DNA of 64,000 nt, taken from contig CANRLX010000003.1 of assembly GCA_947631615.1 (NCBI GenBank), forward strand, positions 27,728-91,727, written 5' to 3'. This DNA comes from an uncultured Acetatifactor sp. (lineage in GTDB: Bacteria > Bacillota > Clostridia > Lachnospirales > Lachnospiraceae). A program made the translations under genes and the position numbers. Within the stretch, counting starts at the first letter, position 1. Every line of letters starts with the position of its first letter. The notes under the pieces were generated by a model. The model did no database searches. It was not told the DNA's origin and worked only from the letters and a program-made list of their open reading frames with translations. Below, one piece after another: positions 8,956 through 17,919 of this stretch.

Positions 8956-10077
8956 TCACTCCTCGGGGGTGAGCGCTACCGCCGCATGGTCCCTGCGCAG
9001 CTCTTTCGCCCGCTTTAGCTTTTCCCGATAGTCGGCGGGATCGCCCTTCTTGTAATACAGGGTCAAAACGCCCTCCGGAAGGGGAAGCTCCACCTTCTGT
9101 CTGTCGAGGGCCTCCAGGAGCTCGTCGACGACGAGGGCAAACCCGATGGCCGGCGCATCCTTGCCAAACTGGTGCAGCAGATTATCGTAGCGGCCGCCCT
9201 TGACGACGGCATCCCCCACCCCATAGGTGTAGGCCTTAAAAATGACACCTGTGTAATAATTGTATTTGCTGAGCATACTCAGGTCAAAGGACACATAGTC
9301 GTAGACCCCGTACGCCTTCAACGCCTCAGAGAGCTTCTCAAGCCGGTCGATGGCGGCAAGGGAGCGCGGGTTTTTCACCAGGGCTCTGGCGTCCGACAGA
9401 GACGCCATATTGCCAAACATATCCGCCGCCTTCAGCAGGATATCCCGATAGGGCTCCTCCACACGCCGCTCGCTCAACAGCTCCTGGGCCGCAAAATAAT
9501 TTTTGCCCGAGATACAGGCTCTCAGCGCAAGCTCCGTGTCCTCATCCAGCCCGGCCTCCTCGCAGAGGCCCTTGAAGTACTCCATCTCGCCGATGCTGAC
9601 CTGAAACCGCTGCAGGCCGATGCCGAGGAGCAATTCGATCACAAGGCTGATCATCTCGGCGTCCGCCTCCACGGAGGGCTCGTTGATAAGCTCCGCTCCG
9701 ACCTGCGTGACCTCCTTGAGTTTTCCCCTGAGGTTCGAGGTGTTTGTGAAGGTGTTCCCCAAGTAGGTAAAACGGAGGGGCACCTGATCCTCCATGAAAA
9801 ATTTGGCCGCGCAGCGGGCGATGGAGGGCGTGAAATCCGGCCGGAGCACCAGCGTGTTGTTTTCCTTGTCAAAAAATTTGTAAAGCTCCTTGCTGGGCGT
9901 TGTGCCGATCTCCTTGGAGAACACGTCAAAAAACTCGAAGGTCGGAGTCTGGATATCCTCATAGCCGTAACTTCGGATGATCCGGTGAAGCTGATTTTCC
10001 ACCCAGAGCTTGCGGGCGTATTCCCTTCCGTAGATGTCCCGAACCCCCTCCGGAGTATGTAACAAAATCTTGCTCAT
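8956..10077 (-). CDS. hisZ: ATP phosphoribosyltransferase regulatory subunit
   Basis: HisZ, 373 residues, a histidyl-tRNA synthetase paralog that lacks aminoacylation and activates short-form HisG. Class II synthetase motifs remain recognisable (TPEGVRDIYGREYARK, LRPDFTPSIARCAAKF, VVKGGRYDNLLHQFG). It lacks the anticodon-binding domain, which fits HisZ rather than HisS, and hisG follows 41 bases downstream. It is the first gene of the his operon, behind a strong promoter and a leader of about 206 bases. AGAGGAAACC lies before the ATG. Confidence 0.93.
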   Translation of the reverse strand: MSKILLHTPEGVRDIYGREYARKLWVENQLHRIIRSYGYEDIQTPTFEFFDVFSKEIGTTPSKELYKFFDKENNTLVLRPDFTPSIARCAAKFFMEDQVPLRFTYLGNTFTNTSNLRGKLKEVTQVGAELINEPSVEADAEMISLVIELLLGIGLQRFQVSIGEMEYFKGLCEEAGLDEDTELALRACISGKNYFAAQELLSERRVEEPYRDILLKAADMFGNMASLSDARALVKNPRSLAAIDRLEKLSEALKAYGVYDYVSFDLSMLSKYNYYTGVIFKAYTYGVGDAVVKGGRYDNLLHQFGKDAPAIGFALVVDELLEALDRQKVELPLPEGVLTLYYKKGDPADYREKLKRAKELRRDHAAVALTPEE

Positions 10078-10104
10078 GTGCTGGTTTCCTCTATTTCCAC
10101 ATAT

Positions 10105-10183
10105 ATTCTAAAACTAATACTCTAAACCTAATATTTTAAGCCTATGTTTTTAACCTTATCTTAAACCTATATCTTAAACCTAT
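10105..10183 (-). repeat. Six degenerate 12-14-base tandem repeats in the his operon leader
   Basis: On the minus strand the leader just upstream of hisZ is built from units at 10171-10183, 10158-10170, 10146-10157, 10133-10145, 10119-10132 and 10105-10118. The first two are identical (ATAGGTTTAAGAT) and the rest are variants, most keeping a UAG in the RNA. The array lies between the promoter and the hisZ ribosome binding site, so it would be transcribed. Regularly spaced triplets are a feature of RNA targets of ring-shaped regulators, but no such regulator is shown here. Confidence 0.75.
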
Positions 10184-10266
10184 TTTCTGGCCGTTCTGAT
10201 CGATTGTTTTCTTAGAGTCCAAATATCCCTAGGGGTCATCGCTTTAACACAGTAACGTATTAGCAT
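10180..10266 (-). other. Possible 28-codon leader ORF upstream of hisZ
   Basis: Starting at ATG 10266 a frame encodes MLIRYCVKAMTPRDIWTLRK plus eight more residues and ends with TAG at 10180, exactly where the tandem repeats begin. It contains no histidine codons, so it is not a classical his attenuator peptide. The nearest purine-rich match (AGGTGG) is about 14 bases from the ATG. Translation is unproven. Confidence 0.3.
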
Positions 10267-10289
10267 GGTAGCACGATAAACCACCTAGT

Positions 10290-10318
10290 AGTATATCGAA
10301 ACCTGCGGGGACTGTCAA
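10290..10318 (-). promoter_or_regulatory. Promoter of the histidine operon
   Basis: Near-consensus vegetative promoter: -35 TTGACA (10313-10318), 17-base spacer, -10 TATACT (10290-10295), both read on the minus strand. Predicted start is near 10283, giving a leader of about 206 bases before hisZ. Confidence 0.85.
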
Positions 10319-10341
10319 GAAAAAAATACGCGGCCTCCGGC

Positions 10342-10875
10342 TCACTCCCTGTCATACAGATCCTTCTTGAGCATGTCCAGATACGGCACCAGGATCCCGT
10401 ACTTTTTGGGGAGGATGTACTCCGGATTGAGCTCCTCAAAGCGGAAGCTTTTTCTGCCGCCCTCCTTCGCCCGGTCCCAGAAAAAGCGGAGCATTTCGTA
10501 GGGCAGATAGTACAGGATATCCCTGTGGGTATAAAAGATCAGAAAAAAAGCGACCCCCTTCTGCTCTTCAAATTTTCGCATAAACTCCACCTGATGCTCA
10601 TGGATGTTCTGAAGGGCAAAGGTGTCCACCGCACACTCCTTCGCGTCAAAGCAGACGGGAATCCCCTGGACGGCGCCGATGTAGTCCACGGTACTCTTCT
10701 GGTCAAAGTACGCCAGCGTGATCTGCCGGTTCTCCTTGTCTATCCGAATGGGGGTGATAGGGGTCGGGATCTTTTGGATCAGGGCAAGTCCGCTCTCCGC
10801 ATATTTTTCGTTTGTCCGATTGATCATCTCCTCCAGAGTGGATCCGCGTAGCCCTCTGGACTTCCATGTCGCCAT
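10342..10875 (-). CDS. recU: Holliday junction resolvase RecU-family nuclease
   Basis: A 177-residue RecU-type nuclease (PF03838) that resolves Holliday junctions in Firmicutes. Seen: RGSTLEEMINRTNEKY, IPTPITPIRI, the catalytic region KSTVDYIGAVQG followed by FDAKEC, and NIHEHQVEFMRKFEEQKG. The D...ExK-like core is represented by D in STVDY and by DAKE. It is slightly shorter than Bacillus RecU (about 200 residues), mainly at the N-terminus. It is not next to a class A PBP gene, its usual Bacillus neighbour, but follows a small membrane-protein gene by 39 bases. Confidence 0.88.
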   Translation of the reverse strand: MATWKSRGLRGSTLEEMINRTNEKYAESGLALIQKIPTPITPIRIDKENRQITLAYFDQKSTVDYIGAVQGIPVCFDAKECAVDTFALQNIHEHQVEFMRKFEEQKGVAFFLIFYTHRDILYYLPYEMLRFFWDRAKEGGRKSFRFEELNPEYILPKKYGILVPYLDMLKKDLYDRE

Positions 10876-10914
10876 TTTCCTGTCCTCCCCAAACGGTTCG
10901 ATCCTCTCGACTCC

Positions 10915-11208
10915 CTATTTGTTCGCATCGTCTCCGGTGCTGCCAGCATCCGCCGTGTTTTCAGTACCCTCGGTGTTTCCGGCGTCCTCGAAAGCCTCGC
11001 CGTCCCCGATACCCTCGGTGTTTCCGGAGTTTCCCGCCTCCAGGGGATCTGCGCCGTCCCCGCCGTTTTGTTCTTCTGGTTTTTTTGCGGGCTGGGCCAG
11101 ATCCTTCGGCGCCGATTTTTCCGCCAGGCTTCTGCGGTATCCGATGACCCCCAAAATAATGATCCCCAGCGAAAGGAGACCTGTGACCGTGCTGCAGAAA
11201 TCGTACAT
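10915..11208 (-). CDS. Small membrane protein with acidic repetitive tail
   Basis: A 97-residue protein with one N-terminal membrane helix (TVTGLLSLGIIILGVIGY) followed by a Gly/Asn/Glu/Asp/Ala-rich tail. The tail has repeats of GNTEG encoded by a near-identical 17-base direct repeat (about 10966-10982 and 11011-11027). The tail looks disordered and may vary between strains. GAGGACGCG precedes the ATG. It lies in the same direction as recU and 39 bases upstream, probably co-transcribed. No family recognised. Confidence 0.6.
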   Translation of the reverse strand: MYDFCSTVTGLLSLGIIILGVIGYRRSLAEKSAPKDLAQPAKKPEEQNGGDGADPLEAGNSGNTEGIGDGEAFEDAGNTEGTENTADAGSTGDDANK

Positions 11209-11331
11209 GTAACGCGTCCTCCCGAGTTGTTTCTAGTGGAAGTATAGCATATCGCCTGCCCACATGCAAGGAATTTACAGGTTTCCGGCGCCGCAGGGAA
11301 TAGAAACTGTGGTTTTTATGATAAAAACAGG

Positions 11332-11360
11332 TTGCAGTGAAAGACATACTTTGTTAAAAT
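11332..11360 (+). promoter_or_regulatory. Promoter of pfp
   Basis: -35 TTGCAG (11332-11337), 17-base spacer, -10 TAAAAT (11355-11360), about 40 bases upstream of the pfp start, which has the strong site AAAGGAGG. Confidence 0.7.
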
Positions 11361-11402
11361 ATAGTCAACACGATTTTGTACATCTAAAGGAGGTAATTTT
11401 CA

Positions 11403-12641
11403 ATGGCTCAAAAGCGCAACATTATTGTGGGACAATCAGGCGGACCCACCTCGGTGATCAACTCCAGCCTTGCAGGAGTCTACAAGACCGCAAAGGAGCG
11501 TGGTTTCCACAAGGTATACGGTATGCTGCACGGCATCCAGGGATTCCTGGATGAGAAGTATGTAGATCTCTCCACCCAGATCCACACCAACATGGACATT
11601 GAGGTGCTGAAGCGTACCCCCTCCGCATTCCTGGGATCCTGCCGTTTCAAGCTTCCGGAGATCCACGAGAATCCGGAGATCTATGAGAAAATCTTCCAGA
11701 TCCTGGATAAGCTGGAGATCGAGGTATTTATCTACATCGGCGGAAACGACTCCATGGATACGATCAAGAAGCTGTCCGACTACGCGATCGTCAAGGGCCA
11801 CAGCCAGAAGTTTTTGGGCGTTCCCAAGACCATCGACAACGATCTGGCCCTGACCGACCACACGCCCGGATACGGCAGCGCCGCAAAGTATATCGCCACC
11901 TCTACCAAGGAGATCATCCGCGATGCGCTTGGCCTTAGCTACAACAAGGAAAATATCACCATCATGGAGATCATGGGAAGAAATGCCGGCTGGCTGACCG
12001 CCTCTTCCGCTCTTGCAAAGACCGAGGAGTGCGAGGGCCCCGATCTGATCTATCTCCCCGAGATCCCCTTCGATATCGACAAGTTCTTAAAGACCGTTCA
12101 GGATCTGATGAAGAAGAAGGAAAATATCGTGATCGCCGTTTCCGAGGGCATCAAGCTGGCGGACGGACGCTATGTCTGCGAGCTCTCCGGCGGTGCAGAC
12201 TATGTGGACGCGTTCGGTCACAAGCAGCTTCAGGGCACTGCCACCTATCTGGCAAACTTCCTAGGCGCTCAGATCGGCTGCAAGACCCGTGCGGTGGAAT
12301 TTTCCACTCTGCAGAGATGCGCTTCCCATATGGCCTCCCGCACCGATATCAACGAGGCGTTCATGGTCGGCGGTGCCGCTGTGAAGGCTGCGGATGAGGG
12401 CGACACCGGCAAGATGGTGGTCATCGACAGAGTGTCCGACGACCCCTACCAGAGCGCTGCCGGCATTTACGATGTGCACCGCATTGCCAACAACGAGAAG
12501 CTGGTTCCCAGAGAGTGGGTAAACAAGGACGGCAACAACATGACAGAGGATTTCATCAACTATGTAAAGCCTTTGATCCAGGGCGACTTCCAGCCTTTTA
12601 TGGTAAACGGTCTGCCGGAGCATTTGGTATTGAACCTCTGA
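11403..12641 (+). CDS. pfp: Pyrophosphate-dependent 6-phosphofructokinase
   Basis: A 412-residue phosphofructokinase-family enzyme of glycolysis and gluconeogenesis. Two features point to pyrophosphate rather than ATP as phosphoryl donor: IGGNDSMDT (residues 112-120), where an aspartate replaces the glycine that contacts ATP, and PKTIDNDL (141-148), with lysine in place of the PGTIDND glycine. The N-terminal GQSGGPTSVIN is the diphosphate loop. It is monocistronic, with its own promoter, a perfect AAAGGAGG site and a terminator at 12674-12724. Donor choice is inferred from motifs. Confidence 0.92.
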   Translation: MAQKRNIIVGQSGGPTSVINSSLAGVYKTAKERGFHKVYGMLHGIQGFLDEKYVDLSTQIHTNMDIEVLKRTPSAFLGSCRFKLPEIHENPEIYEKIFQILDKLEIEVFIYIGGNDSMDTIKKLSDYAIVKGHSQKFLGVPKTIDNDLALTDHTPGYGSAAKYIATSTKEIIRDALGLSYNKENITIMEIMGRNAGWLTASSALAKTEECEGPDLIYLPEIPFDIDKFLKTVQDLMKKKENIVIAVSEGIKLADGRYVCELSGGADYVDAFGHKQLQGTATYLANFLGAQIGCKTRAVEFSTLQRCASHMASRTDINEAFMVGGAAVKAADEGDTGKMVVIDRVSDDPYQSAAGIYDVHRIANNEKLVPREWVNKDGNNMTEDFINYVKPLIQGDFQPFMVNGLPEHLVLNL

Positions 12642-12673
12642 TACGAATCGGTACTATTAAGACGTTTCATTCA

Positions 12674-12724
12674 AAAAAGAGGCGTTGCCCGCGGGGGATT
12701 CCCGTGGAAGCGACGCTTCTTTTT
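12674..12724. terminator. Bidirectional terminator between pfp and the RluA-type gene
   Basis: A long hairpin: the outer arms 12674-12688 and 12710-12724 pair through G-U tolerant matches, with an inner CCGCGGG/CCCGTGG stem. It has A-runs on the left and T-runs on the right, so it can serve both converging genes. Confidence 0.85.
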
Positions 12725-12745
12725 GTCCGCCTCTTTTTATCCCGC

Positions 12746-13840
12746 CTATTTTCCGCTTTCGCCAAAGTATGTACGCTCCATAAGGGCGAACAGCTCCGGA
12801 CAGGGGGCGGTAATTTGCTCCGGCAGCCTGTCCCAGAGCTCCTTTTCCGCCGGCAGGCCCTCCCAGGAAAGCCTTTCCCGGGGCAGATCTTTCGGAAATT
12901 CCACACGGTATGCGTGGAGAAGCTGGTGGGTCAGGCCAAACTCCCTCCGAAAACGGGCGTTCAGCCTGGGGTCTCCGTACTTTCCGTCCCCCACGACAGG
13001 ATGCCCGACGCTTGCCAGATGCGCCCGTATCTGATGGGGTTTTCCGGTAAAAAGTTCCACCTCCAAAAGCGTAAATCCGTTCTTTGCGCACAGGGGATGA
13101 AAGGCCGTTTTAATGTAGTCTCCAGAGCGCTCTTCTCCGGCTTTTCGAGAAAGGACGCTCACCCGGTTGGTGCGGGGATCCTTTTTGAGGACACCCTCCA
13201 AAATCCGGTCTTCCCGCCACTCTCCCGCACAGATAGTCCGGTAAAATTTGCGAAGATACCGCTCCCGTATGATATGGCTCAGAAATCTTGCGCCCGCAAG
13301 ACTCTTTCCGCCAAGCACGATCCCGCTGGTGTTGCGGTCCAGGCGGTTGCACACGGAGGGGCGGAAGGAAAGCAGCGTGCTGCGCGACAGGCTCTCTGTT
13401 TCAAGCAGGTATCCGATCAGCCATTCATTCAGGGAGAGGTCCTGCGTCTCGGCCTTCTGGGTCAGGATGCCGGCGGGCTTGTTAAACGCGATGATATCGT
13501 CGTCCTCATAGAGTACGGCAATCCCGCCGAATCGTCCGTATGCCGCTTGGGCGGAGCTTATCAGCGCGGACAGGGCCGCCGGATCTCTGCCGCCTGGGGA
13601 GGCGGCCTCAGGATCCGATCCCTGGGTAAACCTGTCGAAGGTCTCCTGGGAGAAGAAAAAGCGCACCTCATCCCCCTCCTTCAGAAGCTCCTTTCCCTCC
13701 GCTTTCCTGCCGTTTAATATAATGTTTTTCTTCCGGAGCATCTTGTAGAGAAAGCTGTTTCCCGCCAGGGGAAGATATCGGCGCAGAAACTTGTCCAGAC
13801 GCTGTCCGGCATCTTTTTTTCCGATCGTTATCGACTGCAT
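12746..13840 (-). CDS. RluA-family pseudouridine synthase with S4 domain
   Basis: A 364-residue enzyme that isomerises uridine in RNA, probably 23S rRNA. Residues about 10-70 form an S4 RNA-binding domain (QRLDKFLRRYLPLAG). The catalytic motif CNRLDRNTSGIVLGGK carries the active aspartate, and KPHQIRAHLASVGHPVVGDGKYG is the downstream family signature. The linker between S4 and catalytic domain is long and alanine-rich (about residues 80-115). Which RluA subfamily or target uridine is involved cannot be decided from motifs. Confidence 0.92.
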   Translation of the reverse strand: MQSITIGKKDAGQRLDKFLRRYLPLAGNSFLYKMLRKKNIILNGRKAEGKELLKEGDEVRFFFSQETFDRFTQGSDPEAASPGGRDPAALSALISSAQAAYGRFGGIAVLYEDDDIIAFNKPAGILTQKAETQDLSLNEWLIGYLLETESLSRSTLLSFRPSVCNRLDRNTSGIVLGGKSLAGARFLSHIIRERYLRKFYRTICAGEWREDRILEGVLKKDPRTNRVSVLSRKAGEERSGDYIKTAFHPLCAKNGFTLLEVELFTGKPHQIRAHLASVGHPVVGDGKYGDPRLNARFRREFGLTHQLLHAYRVEFPKDLPRERLSWEGLPAEKELWDRLPEQITAPCPELFALMERTYFGESGK

Positions 13841-13886
13841 GGTCTCTTTCCTCTAATGCACAGGGAAAACCTTACGGCAAAAGCGC

Positions 13887-14471
13887 TTAAAGCGCTACGC
13901 TTTTTAAGGTCTCCGCTATCCCCGCCGTCTGCTCTTCTGCTTCCTCCAGATCTTTCATCTGCTCCAGCCGGTCGGTATATCTCCGAATGTCCGTAAAGAT
14001 CTTGACCGTCACATCCCGATAGTTCTCCGCCTTCAGGATGCCGTCGATGTGCTTATAAAAGCCCTGTTCGTCGAAGGTTTTTCCGCCTGCCAGACCGCAG
14101 ACGGTATTTCCTCTCACCGCCATATGGTCCACCTGATAATTTTTGTCATAGGAGGTGAACACCAGATCATACAGGACAAAAAGATTTCCCGTATGCTTCT
14201 CAAGCTCCTCGGAAACCGTCTCAGGGCAGCTGTGGAACCTGAGAAACATAATCAGACCCACCAGGCTCTTGCTGGCGGGCAGACATCCCAGCACCGCCAC
14301 CACCGTCAGAAGATTCAGCCTGTTTCCCGTGGCCACCCAGCCTGCGGCAAACAGGCTCAGTGAGATGCCGAAATACAACAGGGTCCGCATCAGCTCATAT
14401 TTTTTCTGAGAGTCCAAATACCCCTTGGAGCCCTTATATTTTTCGCTGGAAAACATTCTCAATAGCTGCAT
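13887..14471 (-). CDS. Conserved membrane protein, unknown function
   Basis: A 194-residue protein. Two closely spaced hydrophobic segments (LLYFGISLSLFAAGWVA, and LLTVVAVLGCLPASKSLVGLI) lie at about residues 30-85, followed by a soluble domain of about 110 residues with a final helical acidic region. No family recognised. I chose ATG 14471 (MQLLRMFSSEKYKGS), preceded by AAAGGAG. A GTG at 14504 with AAGGGG upstream is an alternative and would overlap the dehydrogenase gene stop by 4 bases. Confidence 0.7.
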   Translation of the reverse strand: MQLLRMFSSEKYKGSKGYLDSQKKYELMRTLLYFGISLSLFAAGWVATGNRLNLLTVVAVLGCLPASKSLVGLIMFLRFHSCPETVSEELEKHTGNLFVLYDLVFTSYDKNYQVDHMAVRGNTVCGLAGGKTFDEQGFYKHIDGILKAENYRDVTVKIFTDIRRYTDRLEQMKDLEEAEEQTAGIAETLKSVAL

Positions 14472-14500
14472 TTTCTCGCTTCTCCTTTGTCTTTCTCTGT

Positions 14501-15274
14501 TCACAGATTCCCCTTCTCCAGAATCCCTATCAGCTTAAGAAGCGCGCTGTGAGGCACCGCCTTGCACAGAAGGGCGAAGCCCTTCACGGGCAGGCCGCAC
14601 ACGGAAAGCTGCCTTTTATAGTAGGAATCCTTAAGTGCCTGACGCACCACGCGCTCCGCGGGCACCATGATATACTTTTTGATCCGCAGGGTGGAGCCGT
14701 TTTTTTGTGCAATGTCGAAAAACGGCGTGTCCACGGGCCCCGGGCAGACGCTTGTCACATAGATCCCCCGATCCCTGAGCTCTGCGCCGAGCGATCTGGA
14801 AAAGCTAAGCACATAGGACTTGGTGGCCGCATAGACCCCAAAACCGGTCTGCGGCAGAAACGCGGCGCTGGATGCCAGCTGAAGGATGCGGCTTCCCCGT
14901 CTCATATAGGGGAGCATAAGGTGGGTGATGCCGGTGAGAGCCTCGCAGTTCAGCCGGATCATGCCGAGCTGGCCCTCGGGTTCAGAGGCGGCGAACCGGC
15001 CCATCAGCCCGTATCCCGCACAGTTGACAAGCATCCGGACCACAGCGCCCTTTTCGGCCAGGGCATCCTCCAGGCGCTCCCGCTGGCCCTCTCTCGTAAT
15101 GTCCATGGAGAAAATACGCGCGCGGTGGGACAGCCTTCCCGCAAGCTCCTCCAAAAGATCCCGCCTTCTGGCGATCAGCCAAAATTCGTCAATGTTGGAA
15201 AAATGGGCATCCATCTGCAGTGCAAATTCCTTTCCGATACCGGAGGAAGCTCCGGTAATGACAATCACATTCAT
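14501..15274 (-). CDS. Short-chain dehydrogenase/reductase
   Basis: A 257-residue classical SDR oxidoreductase. The nucleotide-binding TGASSGIGKEFA, the NCAGYG motif (NAG equivalent), the catalytic serine region ILQLASSAAF and YAATKSYV (the YxxxK pair) are all present, followed by CPGPVDTPF. The end shows a short hydrophobic stretch. The substrate is unknown; the variant of the YxASK motif is usual for the DltE/YqjQ-like branch. ATG 15274 follows AAAGGAG; an extension to 15310 lacks such a site. Confidence 0.9.
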   Translation of the reverse strand: MNVIVITGASSGIGKEFALQMDAHFSNIDEFWLIARRRDLLEELAGRLSHRARIFSMDITREGQRERLEDALAEKGAVVRMLVNCAGYGLMGRFAASEPEGQLGMIRLNCEALTGITHLMLPYMRRGSRILQLASSAAFLPQTGFGVYAATKSYVLSFSRSLGAELRDRGIYVTSVCPGPVDTPFFDIAQKNGSTLRIKKYIMVPAERVVRQALKDSYYKRQLSVCGLPVKGFALLCKAVPHSALLKLIGILEKGNL

Positions 15275-15345
15275 GCGTTGACTCCTTTCACGATCTCTGT
15301 TCTCAGGCATTTGCGAAACAAACTTTTAGTTACCTATCTTTTGTC

Positions 15346-17919
15346 TTAGGACTTTTTGGGGTGAATGTTCCGTATGGTCTTTTGTTTTGCGGGCTTTTTT
15401 GAGGCTTTCCCACCGTCCGGTCCCTTTCGGGAGGCGGTGCCCTTCGCTCCGGTGTTCTTCGCCCCGTCCGCAGCCCTCCTGGGCCGTATCAGGCATTTGG
15501 GGCCAAATCCGATCAGATCCGTTCGGTTTGCCCTGGTCAGCGCCTCGTATACCAGATCGTAATTTTTCGGATTGCGGTACTGGATCAGCGCCCGCTGCAT
15601 TGCCTTCTCATGGGGATTGCGGCAGACATAGACCGGTTTCATATCCCTGGGATCCAATCCCGTGTAGTACATGACGGTGGACAGCGTGGAGGGCGTCGGA
15701 TAAAAATCCTGCACCTGCTCCGGCATATAGCCTAAGTCCCTCAGATACTCCGCCAGTTCGATTGCCTCCTTCAGAGTGGAGCCCGGATGGGAGGACATCA
15801 GATAAGGGACCAGAAACTGATTTTTGGAAAGCCCCCTGTTCAGCGCTTTGTACTTTTTCACAAAGCGTTCATAGACGGCATTTTCCGGCTTTCCCAGGTA
15901 TCGAAGCACCCGGTCGGAAATGTGTTCCGGAGCCACCTTGAGCTGTCCGCTGATATGGTGCTCCACCAGCTCCCGAAAGAAGGTGTCGTCGGGATCCGCC
16001 AAAAGGTAATCAAAGCGGATGCCGGAGCGCACGAACACCTTTTTGACCCCGGGCAGGGCCCGCAGCTTTTGCAGAAGGAGGCGATAGTCCGAGTGATCTA
16101 CCGTCAGGTTTTTGCAAGGCCTGGGAAACAGGCATTGCCTGTCCTTGCAGACGCCCCTGGAAAGCTGCTTTTCGCAGGAGGGATGTCGGAAATTTGCGGT
16201 GGGGCCTCCCACATCGTGGATATAGCCCTTGAAATCCGGATCCCTTATCATACGCTCAGCCTCCCTGAGAATGGACGCGTGGCTCCTGGTCTGGACCGTC
16301 CGCCCCTGGTGGAAGGTCAGGGCACAGAAGCTGCAGCCGCCGAAGCAGCCGCGGTTGCTGATCAGGGAAAATTTGACCTCCGCGATGGCGGGCACCCCTC
16401 CCCTTTCTTCGTAGGAGGGATGGTAGCCTCTCATGTAGGGGAGATCATAGACCTGATCCATCTCCTCCTGGGTGAGGGGCGGCTGCGGCGGATTCTGCAC
16501 CACATACACGCCGTTCGGATAGGGCTCGATCAGTGTTTTGGCGGTGCAATGGTCCGTATTTTCGTATTGGACGGCAAAGCTCTGCGCATAGCGTTTTTTC
16601 TCCGCCTTCATCTCCTCGTAGGAGGGAAGGAGGATCCCGTCGTATATTCCGGAAATATCCCTGGTGCGATAGACGGTCCCCGCCACAAAGGTGATATCCC
16701 TCACGGCGATGCCGCCCGCCAGAGCGTCCGCGATCTCTACGATGGATTTCTCCCCCATGCCGTAGGAGATCAGGTCCGCCTGGCTGTCCAGGAGAACCGA
16801 GCGCTTGAAGCTGTCCGTCCAGTAGTCGTAATGGGCGAGGCGTCGCAGGCTCGCCTCGATGCCTCCTATAATAATGGGGACATCCCGATAGCTCTTCCGG
16901 ATCAGGTTGCCGTACACGGCGACCGCGTGGTCGGGACGCCGTCCCGTTTCGCCGCCGGGGGTGTACGCGTCCGTGGTGCGTCGCTTTTTCGAGACGGAAT
17001 AATGGTTTACACAGCTGTCCATGTTGCCGGCGGACACGAGAAAGCCAAGCCTCGGCCTTCCAAACACGCGGATGCTCTCCTCGTCCCTCCAGTCTGGCTG
17101 GGAGAGGATTCCCACCCGATAGCCGTGCGCCTCCAGGATTCGGCTGATAATGGCGTGGCCGAAGGAGGGGTGGTCCACATAGGCGTCCCCTATGACATAG
17201 ACAAAGTCCACCCGATCCCAGCCCCTCTCCTCCATCTCCTGTGCCGTGGTGGGGAGATACCGCCCGAACAGTCCGTGATAATCCGTGATATAATAGTCCG
17301 CCAGAGCCTCCTTTTGGGACCGCTCGCTAAGGGAATAATCGTCCTCCACGGCGCAGACCCTCATACCGGCGGACTTTCCCGCCTGTATTCCCGGCAGGAT
17401 GTCCTCAAACACCAGGCATTTCTCTGGCGCCACCTGCAGCACCCGAGAGACGGTAAGATAGATGTCCGGAGCCGGTTTTCCGTTTACGACCTCGCTTCCC
17501 GTCATAATGCAGGAGAAGCGATCCCTTATGCCGTGCACGGACAGGACGTTCTCCACCAGCTCTCTGGAGTTACTGGTGGCGATGCCCAGCTTGAGATGAT
17601 TTTGGGCACATCCGTCCAGAAATTCCAAAATCCCCGGCTTCAGGGGCACCTCTCTCTCGTATTTGTCCCACGCCATCTGATTCCAGTTTTCCTTGATCCG
17701 GTCGATAGGATCCGGTATGGGGAAATGCTCCTTGAAATAGACCGCCGTCTCGTGGAAGCTCTTTCCCTCTATCTGCGCCTGCAGATCCTCCGGCATCGGG
17801 ATCCCGTAACGGCCCAGATATTCCACGTCGATCTCCCGCCAGAGCCACATGGAGTCCACCAGCGATCCGTCCAGATCAAAGATCACCGCCTCGATATCCG
17901 CAAGCATTTCATGATTCAT
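15346..17919 (-). CDS. Fusion of HAD phosphatase and YgiQ-family radical SAM protein
   Basis: An 857-residue protein with two complete parts in one uninterrupted frame. Residues 1 to about 215 are a HAD subfamily IA hydrolase like beta-phosphoglucomutase: [12 protein letters not shown] (motif I), ATSNSRE (II), GKPAPD (III) and [12 protein letters not shown] (IV). From about residue 228 it is a YgiQ/UPF0313 radical SAM protein ([20 protein letters not shown]), with cluster cysteines C525, C529 and C532 in GCFGGCSFC. The tail is lysine-rich. YgiQ is usually a separate gene; no start codon with a ribosome binding site was seen at the junction. Its function is unknown. The start overlaps the upstream pseudouridine synthase by 11 bases. 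Confidence 0.88.
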   Translation of the reverse strand: MNHEMLADIEAVIFDLDGSLVDSMWLWREIDVEYLGRYGIPMPEDLQAQIEGKSFHETAVYFKEHFPIPDPIDRIKENWNQMAWDKYEREVPLKPGILEFLDGCAQNHLKLGIATSNSRELVENVLSVHGIRDRFSCIMTGSEVVNGKPAPDIYLTVSRVLQVAPEKCLVFEDILPGIQAGKSAGMRVCAVEDDYSLSERSQKEALADYYITDYHGLFGRYLPTTAQEMEERGWDRVDFVYVIGDAYVDHPSFGHAIISRILEAHGYRVGILSQPDWRDEESIRVFGRPRLGFLVSAGNMDSCVNHYSVSKKRRTTDAYTPGGETGRRPDHAVAVYGNLIRKSYRDVPIIIGGIEASLRRLAHYDYWTDSFKRSVLLDSQADLISYGMGEKSIVEIADALAGGIAVRDITFVAGTVYRTRDISGIYDGILLPSYEEMKAEKKRYAQSFAVQYENTDHCTAKTLIEPYPNGVYVVQNPPQPPLTQEEMDQVYDLPYMRGYHPSYEERGGVPAIAEVKFSLISNRGCFGGCSFCALTFHQGRTVQTRSHASILREAERMIRDPDFKGYIHDVGGPTANFRHPSCEKQLSRGVCKDRQCLFPRPCKNLTVDHSDYRLLLQKLRALPGVKKVFVRSGIRFDYLLADPDDTFFRELVEHHISGQLKVAPEHISDRVLRYLGKPENAVYERFVKKYKALNRGLSKNQFLVPYLMSSHPGSTLKEAIELAEYLRDLGYMPEQVQDFYPTPSTLSTVMYYTGLDPRDMKPVYVCRNPHEKAMQRALIQYRNPKNYDLVYEALTRANRTDLIGFGPKCLIRPRRAADGAKNTGAKGTASRKGPDGGKASKKPAKQKTIRNIHPKKS

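Noticed and set aside
10180..10266. Histidine attenuator leader peptide
   Set aside because: The 28-codon frame has no histidine codon, and no attenuator-terminator pair was seen before hisZ. Kept only as a low-confidence ORF.
10255..10290. T-box-like string ATGGTAGCACGA on the plus strand upstream of hisZ
   Set aside because: It is on the wrong strand for hisZ and has no plus-strand target gene; there is no specifier stem or downstream terminator.
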